In this document: in pieces, positions 63,598 through 64,000 of the stretch
How positions within the stretch are numbered: position 1 is the stretch's first letter
How the letters are laid out: each line of letters opens with the position of its first letter
From: S010-25 sp964441285
Lineage (GTDB): Bacteria; Pseudomonadota; Gammaproteobacteria; SZUA-229
Length of the DNA: 64,000 bases
Reading direction: 5' to 3'
Assembly (NCBI GenBank): GCA_964441285.1
Contig: CAYTUK010000006.1
Location: 1 to 64,000, forward strand
Position numbers and translations under genes: made by a program
The notes under the pieces: model-generated
What the model was told of the DNA's origin: nothing
Seen by the model: the letters and a program-made list of their open reading frames with translations, nothing else
The model's database searches: none

Positions 63598-63922
63598 GAT
63601 TATATAACCTTAACAATTTAATAATTCGGTTGCCTGACTAACCAGCTCTGGCGAACCCAGCATTTTACTTATTTAAAGCAGGATAGTCAAAAATATAGGT
63701 GGTTAAATACCGCTTAACAAGCTCTATTTAACCACCTTGGGTTAAATAGAGCTGATTAAAGCCGGATTATTGTAGCTAAGCATAATTAACAGGTATAGAA
63801 TTAATCATCCAGGGGTTATACAATAGCATCTGCTATATTTTTCAGATTATAACTTTTCTTATAATTATTCTATTATCTCCGGATTCTATTAAATTACCTA
63901 TTATCTTCGCGGGGTTAGTTGC
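63598..63922. promoter_or_regulatory. rpmH / dnaA intergenic region (candidate oriC) with alternative hairpins
   Basis: 325 bp, AT-rich, between divergent rpmH and dnaA, the usual oriC site in pseudomonads and many gammaproteobacteria. A clear DnaA-box cluster (TTATCCACA) was not seen. It has three copies of GGTTAAATA or its complement: 63701, 63725 (inverted) and 63740. These allow two exclusive hairpins: GGTGGTTAAATA (63698) with TATTTAACCACC (63725), or GCTCTATTTAACC (63721) with GGTTAAATAGAGC (63740). A weak promoter candidate for dnaA is TTGTAG (63770) / TATAGA (63794). Confidence 0.55.
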
Positions 63923-64000
63923 GTGAGCAAAACAATGTGGTCGAATTGCTTACAGCGATTAGAACAGGAATTATCTGACCAGCAACTAAACACCTGGATC
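63923..64000 (+). CDS. dnaA: Chromosomal replication initiator DnaA, 5' end
   Basis: The first 26 codons from GTG at 63923, running off the window. The translation MSKTMWSNCLQRLEQELSDQ then QLNTWI matches the DnaA domain I start (L-x-R-L-x-x-E-L...NTWI). An ATG four codons later (63935) is an alternative start. A GGGG stretch lies about ten bases upstream. Confidence 0.92.
   Translation, partial: MSKTMWSNCLQRLEQELSDQQLNTWI

Noticed and set aside
1..64000. CRISPR arrays, tRNA and rRNA genes, prophage
   Set aside because: No regularly spaced repeats, tRNA-like folds, rRNA segments or phage structural genes were seen; the phage-holin-named membrane protein at 29707 belongs to a chromosomal family.

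Overview
The window looks like chromosomal DNA around the replication origin of a moderately AT-rich gammaproteobacterium with a sulfur-oxidising (thiotrophic) lifestyle. Evidence for the origin region is the block rpmH-rnpA-yidD-yidC-mnmE, mnmG-rsmG-parA-parB, the complete atp operon and glmU, with the first codons of dnaA at the right edge. Evidence for sulfur metabolism is a SoeABC-type sulfite dehydrogenase operon and two different DsrC/TusE-family proteins. No species is named, because the sequence alone does not support it.

Left to right: (1) 1-3.9 kb is the end of a type I restriction locus (hsdS 3' part, hsdR, and a tiny truncated gene). (2) 3.9-6.8 kb is gpsA, secB, a rhodanese and an ArsR regulator, with a MITE-like element where grxC would be expected between gpsA and secB. 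(3) 7-13.4 kb is an EnvC-like murein hydrolase activator, CtpA protease, two decayed genes (yibQ-like and yajL-like, both with internal deletions), a TusE/DsrC-like protein and RecQ. (4) 13.4-21.2 kb is a complete arnBCADTEF operon for L-Ara4N modification of lipid A. (5) 21.4-28.8 kb is a DUF374 acyltransferase and a phosphopantetheinyl transferase, divergent from a cytochrome P450, a fatty-acyl-AMP ligase fused to a carrier domain, exopolyphosphatase and PPK2. (6) 29-35.3 kb has small membrane, lipoprotein and hypothetical genes, a TlpA-type thioredoxin with a partner, pyruvate kinase, a second DsrC-like protein with an unknown partner, and MtfA. (7) 35.4-40 kb is an 1162-residue protein that may be a pyrophosphate-dependent PEP carboxykinase, and a Sel1-repeat protein. 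(8) 40-53.4 kb is glmU, atpCDGAHFEBI, parBA, rsmG and mnmG. (9) 53.7-59.3 kb is soeABC and purU, lying between mnmG and mnmE. (10) 59.6-64 kb is mnmE, yidC, yidD, rnpA, rpmH, a structured dnaA leader and the dnaA start.

The clearest structure not explained by genes is a family of about 125-135 bp intergenic repeats (four copies, near 5.8, 33.3, 41.7 and 59.55 kb). Each folds into a long hairpin; between copies both arms change together, and a core around the loop is conserved. Other structural signals are a 163 bp MITE-like element at the secB 3' end, two mutually exclusive hairpins upstream of dnaA, a 15-bp-period tandem repeat between atpE and atpB, a perfect 20-bp bidirectional terminator and a tandem 10-residue duplication in ArnB. 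The most interesting functional candidates are the P450/FAAL/PPTase/acyltransferase lipid module, the two DsrC-family proteins that each keep a different one of the two classical DsrC cysteines, and the possible PPi-PEPCK. No tRNA, rRNA or CRISPR array was seen.
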